From: Ifrita kowaldi
Taxonomy: Eukaryota > Chordata > Aves > Passeriformes > Cinclosomatidae
Direction of reading: 5' to 3'
Length of the DNA stretch: 64,000 bases
Assembly: GCA_013398055.1 (NCBI GenBank)
Contig: VZRS01002615.1
Location: 54,706-118,705 of the forward strand
Shown in pieces: positions 11,101 to 23,579 of this stretch (position 1 is its first letter; each line of letters begins with the position of its first letter). Below the pieces are notes generated by a model, which searched no databases, was not told where the DNA came from, and saw only the letters and a program-made list of their open reading frames with translations. The position numbers were made by a program, and so were the translations under genes.

Positions 11101-14100
11101 TAAAATTTATCCTTAATTCTCTAATTTCCTTTTTAGTTTACTTACTATTTGAGAAGGTATTCACACAACCAAACCAAACCGAGTCATTTCAGGTACTATA
11201 GGAGGCCTTGCCTTCTTTCCAGCTGCTGTCAGAAAAGTTGTGGATCTCCTCTAAATTCTGTGCTAGTTATACCAGTCCTTCCATGCCCAAATTATTTAAA
11301 AAATATTAATTTGATATGGTATTCTTTTCCTAGTGTCTTCACTCACTTTTTTTAAGAGAAGATTGAGAAGTTATCTTACTAAACAAATCACTAAGCTATA
11401 AGCCATGTACAAATTAAAACAAAATGTATCTATTTAGGATGTCAAGCTGTTTGCCGTCTTGATTCTCTGAGAGAAATTAAGAAAAGAAGGCATTTTGCAC
11501 TTGTAAACTTTATGTTACCTCTTAGGTAACCTATCAGACCAGCACTCCATGAAAGTTGAAAGTGTGGCCAGTTTTATAATTTTTTTAAAAGTGTTATTCT
11601 GTTGGTAATAGAACACATGAAGCAGTGAATTTCTGTATTGAGAAGGCCTGGCCAAAAACAACAAAAGAAAAGAAAAAGTTTTCAAAAAGCTCTGCAAAAT
11701 GTTTATGAATTCTAATCCTCAGCACATGAATAAATACATCTGACAAACTGCAGGGTACCTCACAAAGGCCTTTCCCAACCTTTCTAATTTGAGTTCAATT
11801 ACATGTGTAGTGTTTAGAACTGAAGTTAATCTTGCTAGTGTTTTTAAACTTGGGGTGCACCATATACCATTATTTGTAAAAGTGAAAGGCAGATAATAAG
11901 TTATAATTATCCTATTAATCACCTGTAAAGAATTGCATTCAGGGAAGAATGCATCCTCAAATTACAGTAATTGGTTGTTTAAAGATTTTTTTTTTCCCTG
12001 TCCTTGGCAGAACACGCTTGGAGTTCGCTGTGCAAGTTCATGGATAGTATGCTGAAATCAAGCAGTGTGTATGCTGTGGGCCACGTGGTGCACATTGCCA
12101 TAAATCTATTTCTACTGCTAACTAGGTATCAGACTTTCTCAGAAGTGCCTGCTCCTTGGCAACACCTTTACTTATTCTTTTGAGCCAATGTTGGTTTCTT
12201 GTGGTACTCTTGGTAGCAACATCCTCTCTAGAGTACTTTTCTTTGCAGCCATAGCATATTTTGTCTTTGAAATTCTGCAGCACCAAACCATTTGGTGCAT
12301 GCCCCAGAAGACAATGTTGTGAGCAAAACGACATGAGAATAATGCTTATTGCCTGAGATGTTTCAAGTTACTAAGGACCATGTTCTTTTACAAGTGAATT
12401 AAAAATGACTGCATGGGTTTTTTGTATTCATTCTGAGTTAGTGAATTTTTGTCTCTCCTGAAATTTACTTTGCTATATTTTGCAAACAGATAGACTCACA
12501 ATTTATCTAATTTTCTGGTCTCCAATTACTCTAAAATAAAACAGAAGAAAATCTTTATTCCAGTACACTTATTCATTTTTCTCACAATCTGTACTTTTTC
12601 TTGGATAATGTCAGTGATAGCAGAAATAGTAGTTGAGTGTGATATAGTGGTAAAACAAAACAAGGCAGTTTCCATAAATGGATAGCACCACCAAATGGTC
12701 GTAACCGGATAGAGGGACCCAGGCACCTACACAGAGGAGGATACATCACATCATCAGCACAGTACCATTCACATTAATCCCATAAGGGTGCAAATTTCAA
12801 GGAATGGGTTTAGAAATGCAATGAAAAGCCACTGATGTTGTAAGTTACTATCACAGGGAAGATGTCAACAGAAATATCAATGGGAGTGCCCTGGAATGGC
12901 AGCTGATCAGGAAGGCAATGCTGCATTCACTAAGATTGTCAAATGCCTCAGGCTGGGTTATGTAATCCATATTTCAGTACCTAAATGAAAGAACTAACAT
13001 TGAGCTGAGCAGCTCTTTTAGTAGCATATACCACCACACTGGAAAACTTTCCTTATGGAGTTTGTCAAATGTGACAGTAGATAAAACCCGTTGAAACCTT
13101 TCTCTTTTTTTTCTGGTGTCTGCTTTACATTTCTGAGAATATTTTTGAAAAAGCTAACACTTTATTCACTGTATGTATGATGTAAAACATAATAAGCATT
13201 GTTGATGTGTCATAAAGATGAAAAGCAAAGGTTTAAAAAAACACTTAGAAAATTCTTCTACCCAACATCCATCAGAAGACACGTTACTTCACCTTATTCA
13301 CATAGGTATGAAGCCTTGAAGTGGAAGGGAACTGGCAGGCTAGCTTGCAATTTGGCACTAATACATTTGATTGGAGAGATTATACAGCTATTAAGACTGC
13401 CCCTGAGGGGGAAACAAAGTAGCACACTCCACTTTATAACAAGACCTTGAAAAATTCAAAATTTATGGTGAAGGCTTTTGTCCCTTCATAAATTATTTTG
13501 GCTTCAACTTCAGCAATTCTTTTTTCTTCTCACTGTATTTCTAGCATAAAAGATACTGTCTAGTGGACAGCAGAAAAATTTTCACTAATATGAATTCTTA
13601 TCTCGCATTTGTGTAGATAAATAGCACATACTCATATTTACTTATAGTATCCTCTCAAAAGTTAACCTATGGAGTGTTTGATAACTCTTGAAAACTCCAT
13701 TTCAACTGTATACAGATCAACCTGAATCTTCATTTATAAGCTGGTTGTTTCTTTTTCCTTTTTTTTAAGTCTTGTACATATTTTTATTAATGTTTCAGAA
13801 GTGAAGTGTCAGAATACTGCAAAAAATGTGCCTTTGCAATATCCAGTTTCTGAGATTACCAGTTACCTTGAAAAAGCCTTTTTTTTTCCATGATAGATGG
13901 CTAAAAGGTCCATTCCTAATAGACAATATGCACACCAATGACTACTGATGATGTCAAGTCTGGTATTCAGCACATCACTAAAAGCAATTTGGAGGTTTTA
14001 ATTATTACTCAGAACTGGGAATAATTTAGGCATATACTAAAGGATTTGTATAATCATCTAATTTAGAGGTATTTACACAAACCAGCCCATTTGAGATCTG

Positions 14101-14244
14101 TTCATTTCTAAGACGTATTCAAATTCCATGTTTTTTTTACCAAATGACAAAAAGGCTGACACCATTGTTATCAAAAGAATATCAAAGATAGCAGCTTCAG
14201 CAAACTTCGATCATTCTCTCCACCTACCATGGTTTATGTTTTAC
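5101..14244 (-). other. HDAC9: HDAC9 intron, 9.1 kb, phase 0
   Basis: This is the intron between the EGGHDL exon and the following exon. It starts gtaaaa and ends attctattctttcag on the minus strand. It is AT-rich, with a 24-bp direct duplication at 7259-7306 and no recognisable coding sequence. A 197-codon plus-strand frame at 9458-10051 lies in a GC-richer patch. It has no domain I recognise, and the overlapping minus-strand frames argue against coding. The phrase ttggggccaaattcag near 9799 resembles ancient amniote interspersed repeats, but the match is too short to call. Confidence 0.85.
7259..7306. repeat. 24-bp direct duplication
   Basis: The unit gcagaccttttgtactaact is followed 24 bases later by gcagaccctttgtactaatt. 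The two copies are directly adjacent and differ at a few positions. It is a small tandem duplication in intron, with no apparent function. Confidence 0.8.
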
Positions 14245-14378
14245 CTCATTTCCTAGAAGGGCATTTATACAGGCTTCAGAGGCGTCACAGATGGCAGTGA
14301 GGTCATGTCCTCCCTCCAGTGCCAGCACCACGCGGCCGTCCGCCAGCTTCAGCAATTGCTTGGTTAGGTGACCAAAAC
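14245..14378 (-). CDS. HDAC9: HDAC9 internal coding exon with class IIa EGGHDL signature
   Basis: This is a 134-bp exon on the minus strand with acceptor cccag and donor gtaaaa. It begins with the two bases GT that complete the Cys codon split by the upstream intron, reads 44 codons and ends on a codon boundary (phase 0 intron follows). The peptide runs [20 protein letters not shown], then [20 protein letters not shown] and LGNE. The EGGHDL motif is diagnostic: class I and IIb deacetylases have a catalytic Tyr where class IIa enzymes have this His, which explains their low activity on acetyl-lysine. [22 protein letters not shown] and ASEAC-x-NALLGNE match the vertebrate HDAC9 segment I recall, with M-to-L and T-to-K changes in QLLKLADG. 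The exon is richer in CpG (cacgcggccgtccgcc on plus) than the surrounding intron. The frame is intact. Confidence 0.96.
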
Positions 14379-17300
14379 CTGGGATTCAAATACAGCAGTG
14401 CAAATAATTAAAGCTGAACAGATACTGCAGGCATGTTTCACATCTGCTGCATGTAGAATGTAGAAAGCTCTGGAATACTGTGCAGGGAGCATAGGATATA
14501 CTCAGTCCAGTATCCTGTGTCTGACCATGGCCCACTGCACATGCTTTGGAGTTAGTATTGGAATTTTGCATGAGGCACATGTGAGATAATGTCCCTCATG
14601 CTGACCCCTCATTGCTGGAGATTAGTTGAAACATGAGGATGTCTCTCTCCTTATCTTTGTTAACCATTATCACCCTGGATTCTCTTCCTATTTGTATATC
14701 AGTGGCATATACCCATGTTGTTTAGAGATCTGACATAATCCTAGTCACTTATGGCATTGATATGACAAATAATATTTGTAGTTAAACTACGGTGCTATAA
14801 TTAAAAATAACTGTGTTTTTTAAATGGGATAATGAAGGGTTTTTTATTTAAAAATTGCTTCTTCCTTTGTATTTGAGGTTTGAGAATAATATAAAATCAT
14901 GGACTGAGAGATAGTGGAAACATATGTTACCTCTTAGCTGCATCTTGAAGTGTTTTTGGAAGCAGCACTAACAACTTTAATTCAGGGTTTTGGTATAAGT
15001 TGAAACTGCCTAGAACTTCGTAGCTATCTCTACCAGTATCACTCACTCCTGACCAACAGTGTTCTAAGAAACTCTGCACCATAGCCAAAAGTGATGGTAC
15101 TTCATTCATTTTCTGTGATGATCTATAACTACACAGACACTACCACAAACTTTTCATCTGTGATTCAAGTAAAATTAATTTATTACATTTTTCGTGACAA
15201 GAAAAATTGCATGAAGTATGCCAATTTGGAGTGAAGATTTTTGAAAGAAGTTTTGTGGTAGTTTCCTAGGACAGCTATTGTTTTTGTTTAATCTCTTTTA
15301 AGTAAGAAATGATAAATAAAGATTTGAAACTATTGACGTTAAATAAACATCACATCTTGTTCTTAACTTTTCCACTTGGTCTGTACTAGTTGCTCCACTG
15401 ATGGTCATCACTACTGATTACAGTGCATTTCATATCCTTAATTAAAGCATTGGAAAGTACCTGCTATAAAGACAGGAAAATTAACGTCTTTTTACTACGT
15501 TCCAGTGAAAAGACCACCAAAAATTAAAACTGTGAAAATTACAAGTATATTTTTCAGAGAAATTTTCCAAACTCACATTTAGTTCTGTTTTCATCTTAGG
15601 ATGTAAAATGGACATCTTTATTAAGCACATGTCCAACTGGTTTTAGAATACAGACTTTAATGACATCAAATCTGGATTAGCTGTACAGACAAAAAAACCT
15701 CAAAACAACAAAACTTCTCTACTTGCCACTTAACATATAGATGATCACAGAAACACTTGAAGTGAAATACTTTTTCCTTGAGCCACTGCCCAGTCTTTTG
15801 TACCCTAAAAGTACCACAGTTTTGATTCTAGCAAAGTAACTGCACTGTGGTTCAAATTATATAAAGGGCTGAATAACAAATAAAATCTTAAACTCTCATT
15901 TAAACTCAACCTTTGCTCATAAAAAAAAAAAACAACAAACCAACACCCCCCTCCCTCCACCCACTCCTCTCTACAAAAAACCAAATTTGGACAGGATAAT
16001 AAAAGTGAAGGAAGGAGTGGAATGAGAATAACCTTTGATCTTTAGCCAATTTCTGCTGTCTTTTACCTACAGAATTTATTTCCGTCTGCATGTTACACAT
16101 GAGATCTTTGGGTTCATAAGAACAGTGTGCCAACAGTGTAAAGTGAGTCAAAGATACAACATTTAAAGGAAATGAAGAAGAATGAACAGGCGCAGGCTCC
16201 CCACATTTATAATTCACCCTTTGAGTCTGTCAGGAATCCAACAGCGCTTTTAAGATAACTTTTTTGTTTGTGTTATACAGGTTCTGTGAAGGGAAAGCTC
16301 TACCACGTTTCCCCCTGCACATTTGGAGAATTTTGTATGTCTGCAATATTGCTACCTCCTCACTGTAATCTTCTGAGGTTTGTATGGCAATACATGCAAA
16401 CTCTTGCTATGCCTTTTCTTCTTTTAGACAACCATACATAATGCAACCCACAGACATTGTTACAATATTAGTTTGTCTGCTTGGTTTCCTGATGATTTTC
16501 CTAGTATCAATGCTATAATAATCACCCCCTGACTGAATCAGGATGCAATGAGTGATACAGAAAGCATCCTTCCAGAGATCATGATAACAAGATAAAGAGT
16601 TTCTAACCCCAATTAACATGATGGGGCTTTTCTTCAGTATAACTACCCTGAGAAAGTAAAGATGACTTGCTAGAAAGTGAAGAAATAACTTTAGTCAACA
16701 GTACCAACATTGCCAGTGACTGAATGAGCTATGGAAATTCTTAATAAAGAAACTTGGATCCTAGGAAAGATGTTAGCTTCCTCAAGGAAATCCCCTGGGG
16801 TGCAGAAGTAAGAAAATGGAAAGAAAGGAATCCCAGTCAAGTAATAGTTTTAAGATGGGCAGTAGTTCATGCCAAATAATTAATGAAAACAAGAAGAAAA
16901 TAGTAACAAGCACCATTAAAAGAATCCGTCATCTCCCCTGATATAAGGAGATCAAGCACTGGCCAACTTAAGGTGAGGAGTCAGACAAGCATTTTGAATC
17001 CTGGCTCTTCCAACTCACGTGAATATCTAGAAATCAGCAGCAGTTCTTAGCCCTTCTACTCTGTACCTGCTGAAATCTTCTTGTAAATGTGGTCAGTGAT
17101 TTTGCATTTCAGAGAAGTGCAGCGTTTTTTAAAATTAGGCCCATGCAGTGTGCCAGGAAATTGTGAGAATGATTTTGTGCCAACTATTATTTTCATAATT
17201 TCTGTAATTTAAACATTAAAGGTACTTGCTTCATCAACAGATCCCACATTTGGATATGCTGGGTAGAACTTGCAAAAGCACTTAATATTCATTTGCTATC

Positions 17301-20300
17301 ATCACTTTAAATATTATGATTAACCTTTGATCATAACAAAACAAAACACTACTAAGTATTCTGAAATTCCTACTCACCAATTGTTTTATATTTTCTTCAC
17401 AAAAAAATCTGTGGGTGCACAATTGTCCATCCAAGCAGTGAAGAACAGATTAAGACAGTAACCATTATAAACCACGTTATGCACTGCAGACATAAGCTGT
17501 ATATGAGCTGTCATTTGACAACCTTTGAAGTAAAAATGTAAACTTTCAAAACAAAAAAATAACGTGTAATTTTTGATTATACCTTTTGCCCTCCTCCAGT
17601 ACTATTATTGGAGGAGATACAATGCTCAGACTTTGTAAGAATTTATTCTAATGTGGGAAGGCAGAAAGAGAGAAGATTATTATTGTATTATCCTAATGAG
17701 CAAGCTGTCAGGCTGCTATTGAAGGACACAGGGTGCTGATCACTTGAATTGCTATCTAAGCAAGTAATTCCACCATCTTTTAGTGGGCTGATGCCCCAGT
17801 AAGGACTCCGGGAGTTTTTGTTTGTAACAGATAAGCTCCCCCCACACTCTTTGTAGTTCTGCTAAGCAGCAAGGAATGGCATGGGTGAGGCTTCTGAAGC
17901 CTCATTTGACTAAAATCACAGGAAACCAAAAACCATATAAAAACCTTATAAAAAGAGAATCGAGTTATTGCAGTTTTCTTTTGTTGTTTCTGAGGTACCC
18001 TTACTCTGATAACCTGAAATGGACAGTGGCAAACAGAAGGTAGGTAAAACACCTCTTATTCAGGTCAGCTCCCCTCCGACAGGCTCATTACACAACTGTG
18101 TGCTGTGTTACGTGTGGTTGAAGTAAAGCTAAGAAGTCAGAGCTTGTATGGACAGCCTCCTATTTTGCCAAAGAAGCATTTGAGAATGAAGACAACCTGC
18201 GAATGTTATTCTTTTTTGCATCCTTTCCTCAGCAGACAGGGAAAGGAACCATATGGATGGGGTGCACCCCCAGCCAGCACCGCAGCACTCCTTCTTTACA
18301 TAAACAGTCATATATGCAACCCAATTTGCTCGCCAGAAAATGTACAAACACCCAGTTAGTGGGGACTAAACCTGCCTCAGCAGAAGAGAGACTCCTTCCC
18401 TCTCCCCCACTGTGCATAAGGAGAGCAGATGTCTCCTGCGCAGTCATTTTTTGGGCGACGGCAGGCTGAACAAAGCTGAGGCGCTGGCCCTTGCTCATTG
18501 GAGATGGCTGGTGAAGGAACAAGGACACGTCAGCAACCAAAAGGTTGGAGCAGCTTTACAGTTATGGAGAAAGCATCAGCTTTCTCAGCCTCAGCAGCAG
18601 GGCCCCAACAGCTCTTTTGGCTTCAGTGTCTTAAAAGCTACAATCCAACCTCACATTACAAGCAGAGCTCTGGTGAGCTCCTCTGGATACTCGGAGCAGC
18701 CTGGAGAGGAATACATGCAAAACACAAAACCTCCACAGTCTCTGTCCTGGACCTCCAAGCATGTATTTAACTATTATTTACCATTTAATCATGTTATTAC
18801 TCTCTGATTTACTTGAGAATGTGTTTTCCACTCATTAAAACTGTTGCGATGATTGCTGCCAAAATTCTACCCACCAGTGTTCTGTGCTCCTTCCCTGTGG
18901 TTCCTTTGTGACTATTTGATTAATTTTCATTGATATTCTTCCAACAATAGCATCTAAAATTAACTGGGTCAGTTTTTACATAACTTCCTGAGTCACCAGG
19001 CTACATGTCCTAAATAAATACATCTATACAGGAGTCAAATGATAATTTACCCTTCCAGAACTAGCAGGGGCTGGGACATTTTGCAAAGCTTGTGTACTGT
19101 GATAAGAGAACATATTTTATTCTCAGCTCTTAATTCAGAACCTTTTATTGAATCAAAACTTCATCTGGATGAAGTCAGAGACTTGACTAGGCAGGACGTG
19201 GCCTTGAGTGAGGGGGAAAAGGAGATTTTAACGCCAAATACATTCTTATGAAAAACATTTTCCAAATGGCTGAAATTACAAATGTTAGTGTTGAGGTACA
19301 TTTGGTACATTTGGCCTCCAGGCATTTGCTGCTGATTTCTTGCTTTTAATATGGGAGAAGGAAGCACAGTAACACTTCAAATTACATGTCTCAAGCAGGC
19401 ATTTAATTTAGATTAAATTAGACAGTAATTGTATGTTAAATAAATACCAATAGTCTCAGGAACACATTTTTATGGATTAACAATTTATGTAATAGATGTT
19501 TTTATTGCATGCCTGTTAGGTCTACAGTAATATATTTTTCATAATTAGCTGTTCTTCAGCTGCTACACTGAACTAACTTATTAAATCTCTATTAATATAT
19601 ATTCAAGGATACATAGGATACCTCTCTGAAAGCCAAATAATGCAAACCTGTCTCACTACAGGAAGAGGCAACCTTGCAATGCTCAGTAAGATGGTATTTT
19701 CAACTCACTTGAGACATGGATGTATCCAAGTGTGTCATACAGTCCATAGCACTTGCTTAGTCCTTCAGGAAGGAAGAACTTGTACACCTTCATCACACAA
19801 GGCAGCACTGACCACCGGACAAAATGTTCCTCAGAGAAAACATATGGAGGAAAAACACTCCCCCAAACTCTTCTCCCAATTAATTCATGCTAAAATTAAA
19901 AGGAAGGGATTTCTTTAGTAACTTGCATTATCAAGGATTAGGGATTCTGCACCCTCCAGGAAAGGTCATGGTAATGTTCAAAATAATGATGAAGTTTTTA
20001 GAAGAGTTACAGTGCTGTTATGTGGATTCAGAGGGAAAATATTCAACCACATATTTCAGCTGCCAAAGTCAAAGCAGGAACCTTTGGACATTCCCAAAAC
20101 TGGCTGGATGGTTTTAGCCCTGTTCTTACTAGCTCTTTGCTCTGTGTCTTCCTTTGTTCCCCATTTCCTTACATTTCCTTCATCTCTGCCCCTTCTTATA
20201 GCAGACCCAAGTAATAATTTCTTCATTGCCCTGCTATCCTTCCTCTCTTTTTCTATTTTGCTTCCTATTTAGAAAATCATCTACTAAGTGAAGCCAGACA

Positions 20301-22268
20301 GGATGCAAGATGATCCGTCCAACAGAGATCTTCACTGTTTTTTCAAGAACGGGTAGTTGTTCTGCATCAGAAAGCAGAAGCCAGAAGAGAGGAGCTGTAG
20401 GACTTCATATAGCAAGGTGGTATTTCAGGATCTTGGATTCAGATCTCTCTGAAAAAAGCTGTTGCTGCATCTGTGAGGTGAGGGGAATCTCCACAGAGTT
20501 TGGAGAGCTTTTTCTTTTTTTTTTTTTTCCTGGAGACTAAAAACCCTCTAAAGAGATTCTATGGAGATGGACTAATCAGGCTAATAATTATCTGTGAAAA
20601 TCTGTCCCACATACTGTGAAATCTGCCAAGCTGATAGAGCATGTGGTATTACTGTTATCATAACAACTTCTTCCAAATCTGATCAAGTTGCCTGATTTAA
20701 ACTGATATACAATATATGCATCTGATGTTACAAGTTACAGATGATTATATCTCCAAATCTGAGTCTAGACTCAGTAAGGGGTTGGCTAAAAAACAAGACA
20801 TCTGATAAAAAAATAATTCAAAGTATGAGGAATTTGTTTCTAATCCACTCTGGAATGAAAATCAGATACTACTATTGACTATCCAAACAAATCAGTAAGC
20901 TTGATTAAGTTTGGAGAAGTTTATTATAATGCTACTGCCTATAAAATCAGCTTGACACATTTTTAAAATATGTGGGGCAAAGTTTCTGCTGTTATACATG
21001 AATAGCTGAAACGTGGGCACTGAGTTATAACTGAAAACAATCTGATGGGAAGATCTAGCCTTATTTCTTTTTCTAACTGATGAAAAGCCAAGTCAGTTAC
21101 TGTTGAATTGACCCAGGAGACTAACACAAAGGATCTGATTTAAACCCCATCACTCAGAAGCTAAGAACTGACTGCCATTTTCTGAAGATGGTCTACAATA
21201 TTCTGCCAAGATAATCAACAGGATCTTTCCAACTTATACAGTTTCTCAGAGCTTACAGATTAAGGCTCTCACTTTATTTTCAGTCATTTACTGACCCTGC
21301 CACATCAACATATCAGATTAAATTAAGAGCTCGTTCCTTAGCCAGTGTTAATCAGCATATACCATTATCTAAAGACCTAGCCTCCAGATGTGGACCATTC
21401 ATCATTCCAAGACTAGAGACATGCATACAATAAGAATATCAGGGAGAGGTTCTTGTAGGTGGATAGACTTGAAGTAAGCACTCTATTTCCTGACCAGTTT
21501 GGCAACAAGTTTCCTGGTGAACTCAGTATTAGCATCAGAGGTCTATTGCCCCTCAGGATTTGGACCACATTGTTTAATAAACATAATTTTATAAAATCAG
21601 AAGGGAATAAGGCAGTGCATTTCTAAGGGATTACTGTACATCTCATATAGTTATTCACTTTTCCTCTGGCCCTGTGCCTGTTAACCCCACCTGACATATG
21701 CTATAATCACCCAGAAATGCACTGCCTGTCACCACTTATTGAAAAGGTAATGTGTAAAACTCGCTAAAGGAAATGGTATTGAAATTAGCTTTGGGGTCCG
21801 ACTCCTTAAAGTCTTCTGTTTAATTGCAATTTCCAAGTAAAATACATTGAGCAACTTTCTATTAAGCTGTTCTATTACAAAAACATGTAAGAATTAAGGA
21901 TGTGATTTCAACCCAGACAACAGCCTTATTATACCTTTTCATACTATTAAAAGGACACACAAATGCCTTGAAATGGTGGAATTGTAAAAGCAACTGTAGC
22001 TACCATTTGAATGACATAGGTGACTCTATCCAGCCTTCTCCGTGAACAGAGAAGTTGCGTCAGAACCTTGTCAGTCATGTTATTACACAGCAGAGTTTGC
22101 AGGAGCCTTAACCTACTGGGAGCACAAGAAAAGGTGGCAGGGAGCTGCACGGGCCTCAGGTGAAGGCAGGATTGATGCCACTTTGCTCTCATGCACAACA
22201 GGTAGGAATATGTAGAAGACATTTTTATTTTCTGGTCTCTTTGTTCCCACAGAAATTCTACCACACCA

Positions 22269-22298
22269 CCCCTCCCCTCGCTCCTCCCCCAGTCCCCC
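22269..22298 (-). other. G-rich tract, long-loop G-quadruplex candidate
   Basis: The plus strand has four C-runs (4, 4, 5 and 5 bases) within 30 bases. The minus strand, which is the sense strand of HDAC9 pre-mRNA, therefore has four G-runs separated by 3, 8 and 1 bases. The 8-base loop is slightly over the usual 7-base limit for canonical prediction, so stability is uncertain. It lies 37 bases from the AT hairpin at 22335. Confidence 0.45.
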
Positions 22299-22334
22299 AA
22301 GAAGTACATATATATTTCTTAGAATAAGATACAA

Positions 22335-22377
22335 AAATAAAATATTTTTATTTTCAGAAATAAAAAATATTTTATTT
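22335..22377. repeat. AT-rich inverted repeat (hairpin/cruciform)
   Basis: The 19-base left arm AAATAAAATATTTTTATTT is followed by the loop TCAG and a right arm that is its reverse complement except for one extra A. In transcripts of either strand it would form a long A-U stem. It is in the middle of the 30.8-kb HDAC9 intron. A second short direct repeat (ttcttagaata) flanks the hairpin at about 22315 and 22393. Confidence 0.75.
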
Positions 22378-23551
22378 AAGAAAACAAAGTATTTTCTTAG
22401 AATATTGAATATCTCATCCCTGTCTTTCCAGTCTTCCAACATACAGTTATCTGAAAGAGTCTTTTTGTGAGAGTCTGCAGCCAGGTGGTGACCCATCAAT
22501 TACTGCCTGAGAACTAGTGCTTCAGAAGCCTTATGGAGCTCTTTACTCAGTGGTTTTCTACCTTTTCTTAGAGAAAGTTAAAACAATGACCATAAAGCCT
22601 GGGTGAAAAATGCCTTCAGGTGGTGGAGCAGTCAAGGAGTACTGCTTTCCGGATTTTCTCAGAGTGAGGAGCAGAATCACTCCTGATTCTGCAGGATCCA
22701 TACATAAGCAAATTACCACTATCTCTGCTGTTACCATAGCATGACAGCAGTATTAAGGGAAGCTGGCAAACCTAAAATAAATTGTAATCTTCATTGAACA
22801 ATAGAAAAATCAAGACAAACAATGGCATTTCTGTGCTACACTCAGACCTAAATCCAGCTAACTAGTGTCAAGGTAATTTGAGGACTCCAGATGTTGTTGC
22901 AGCTGCAACAGTCATCTTAGTCATACTCCTTAAAAGTGGGAAGTTCACAACAGGGCAAAAACCATTCATTCCACATTGAGATACTGTTTCTTAAGCAGCA
23001 ACTGTAATTTCTTCTTCAAGGGAAAACAGTACATCAGCTTTTTTAGCTGGAGACACTGAAAATCTACTACCAGAATAGCTACTGTTTCTCCCTCCAGAGT
23101 TCTAACAGCTAGAAGTAAAATAACCCACTGCAGTGGCTCAAAGCTCTCTAGTGGCTCTAGAATCTTAGCAAATAAGGTATATCAAATTGCAACATCAGGA
23201 TTGCATTTATTCTTTGCTCTGATGAAAGTTGAGGAGTCCCAGTAGCTGAGAGTTTGGGTAAAAATTATTCAAACTTCACAGCAAAGCTGCTTGGAAACCC
23301 TAGGCAAGAAAGGCATTCAACTGTCTCACTACAAATAAATAGAGATAAACAGAGAAACATACCAAATTCAGAACAGTTCCACTCATTAGGATACAAAGTG
23401 GTCACTCCAGCAGAGGAGAAACCTTTTAGTCATTCTCAGTTTTGGCCAAAGTGCTGATCTAATTTCATAAAATAAATGGTCATGGACCAAAATTTTAGCA
23501 TCTTCCCATTGTTTTTACCTAGATTTTAGAGCTAGAAACTATGTTGGCGGG

Positions 23552-23579
23552 AATTAATATTAATTAATTAATATTAATT
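23552..23579. repeat. 28-bp perfect palindrome of AATT/ATTAAT units
   Basis: The sequence equals its own reverse complement over 28 bases and contains several overlapping TAATTA/ATTAAT cores of the kind bound by homeodomain proteins. It may simply be a low-complexity expansion. There is no loop, so it would extrude as a cruciform rather than a stem-loop. Confidence 0.75.

Noticed and set aside
18105..18807. Cluster of overlapping open frames on both strands, considered as a nested gene or CpG promoter
   Set aside because: The frames overlap on both strands without any domain. CpG is only slightly raised, and there is no TATA, splice or poly(A) arrangement that holds together.
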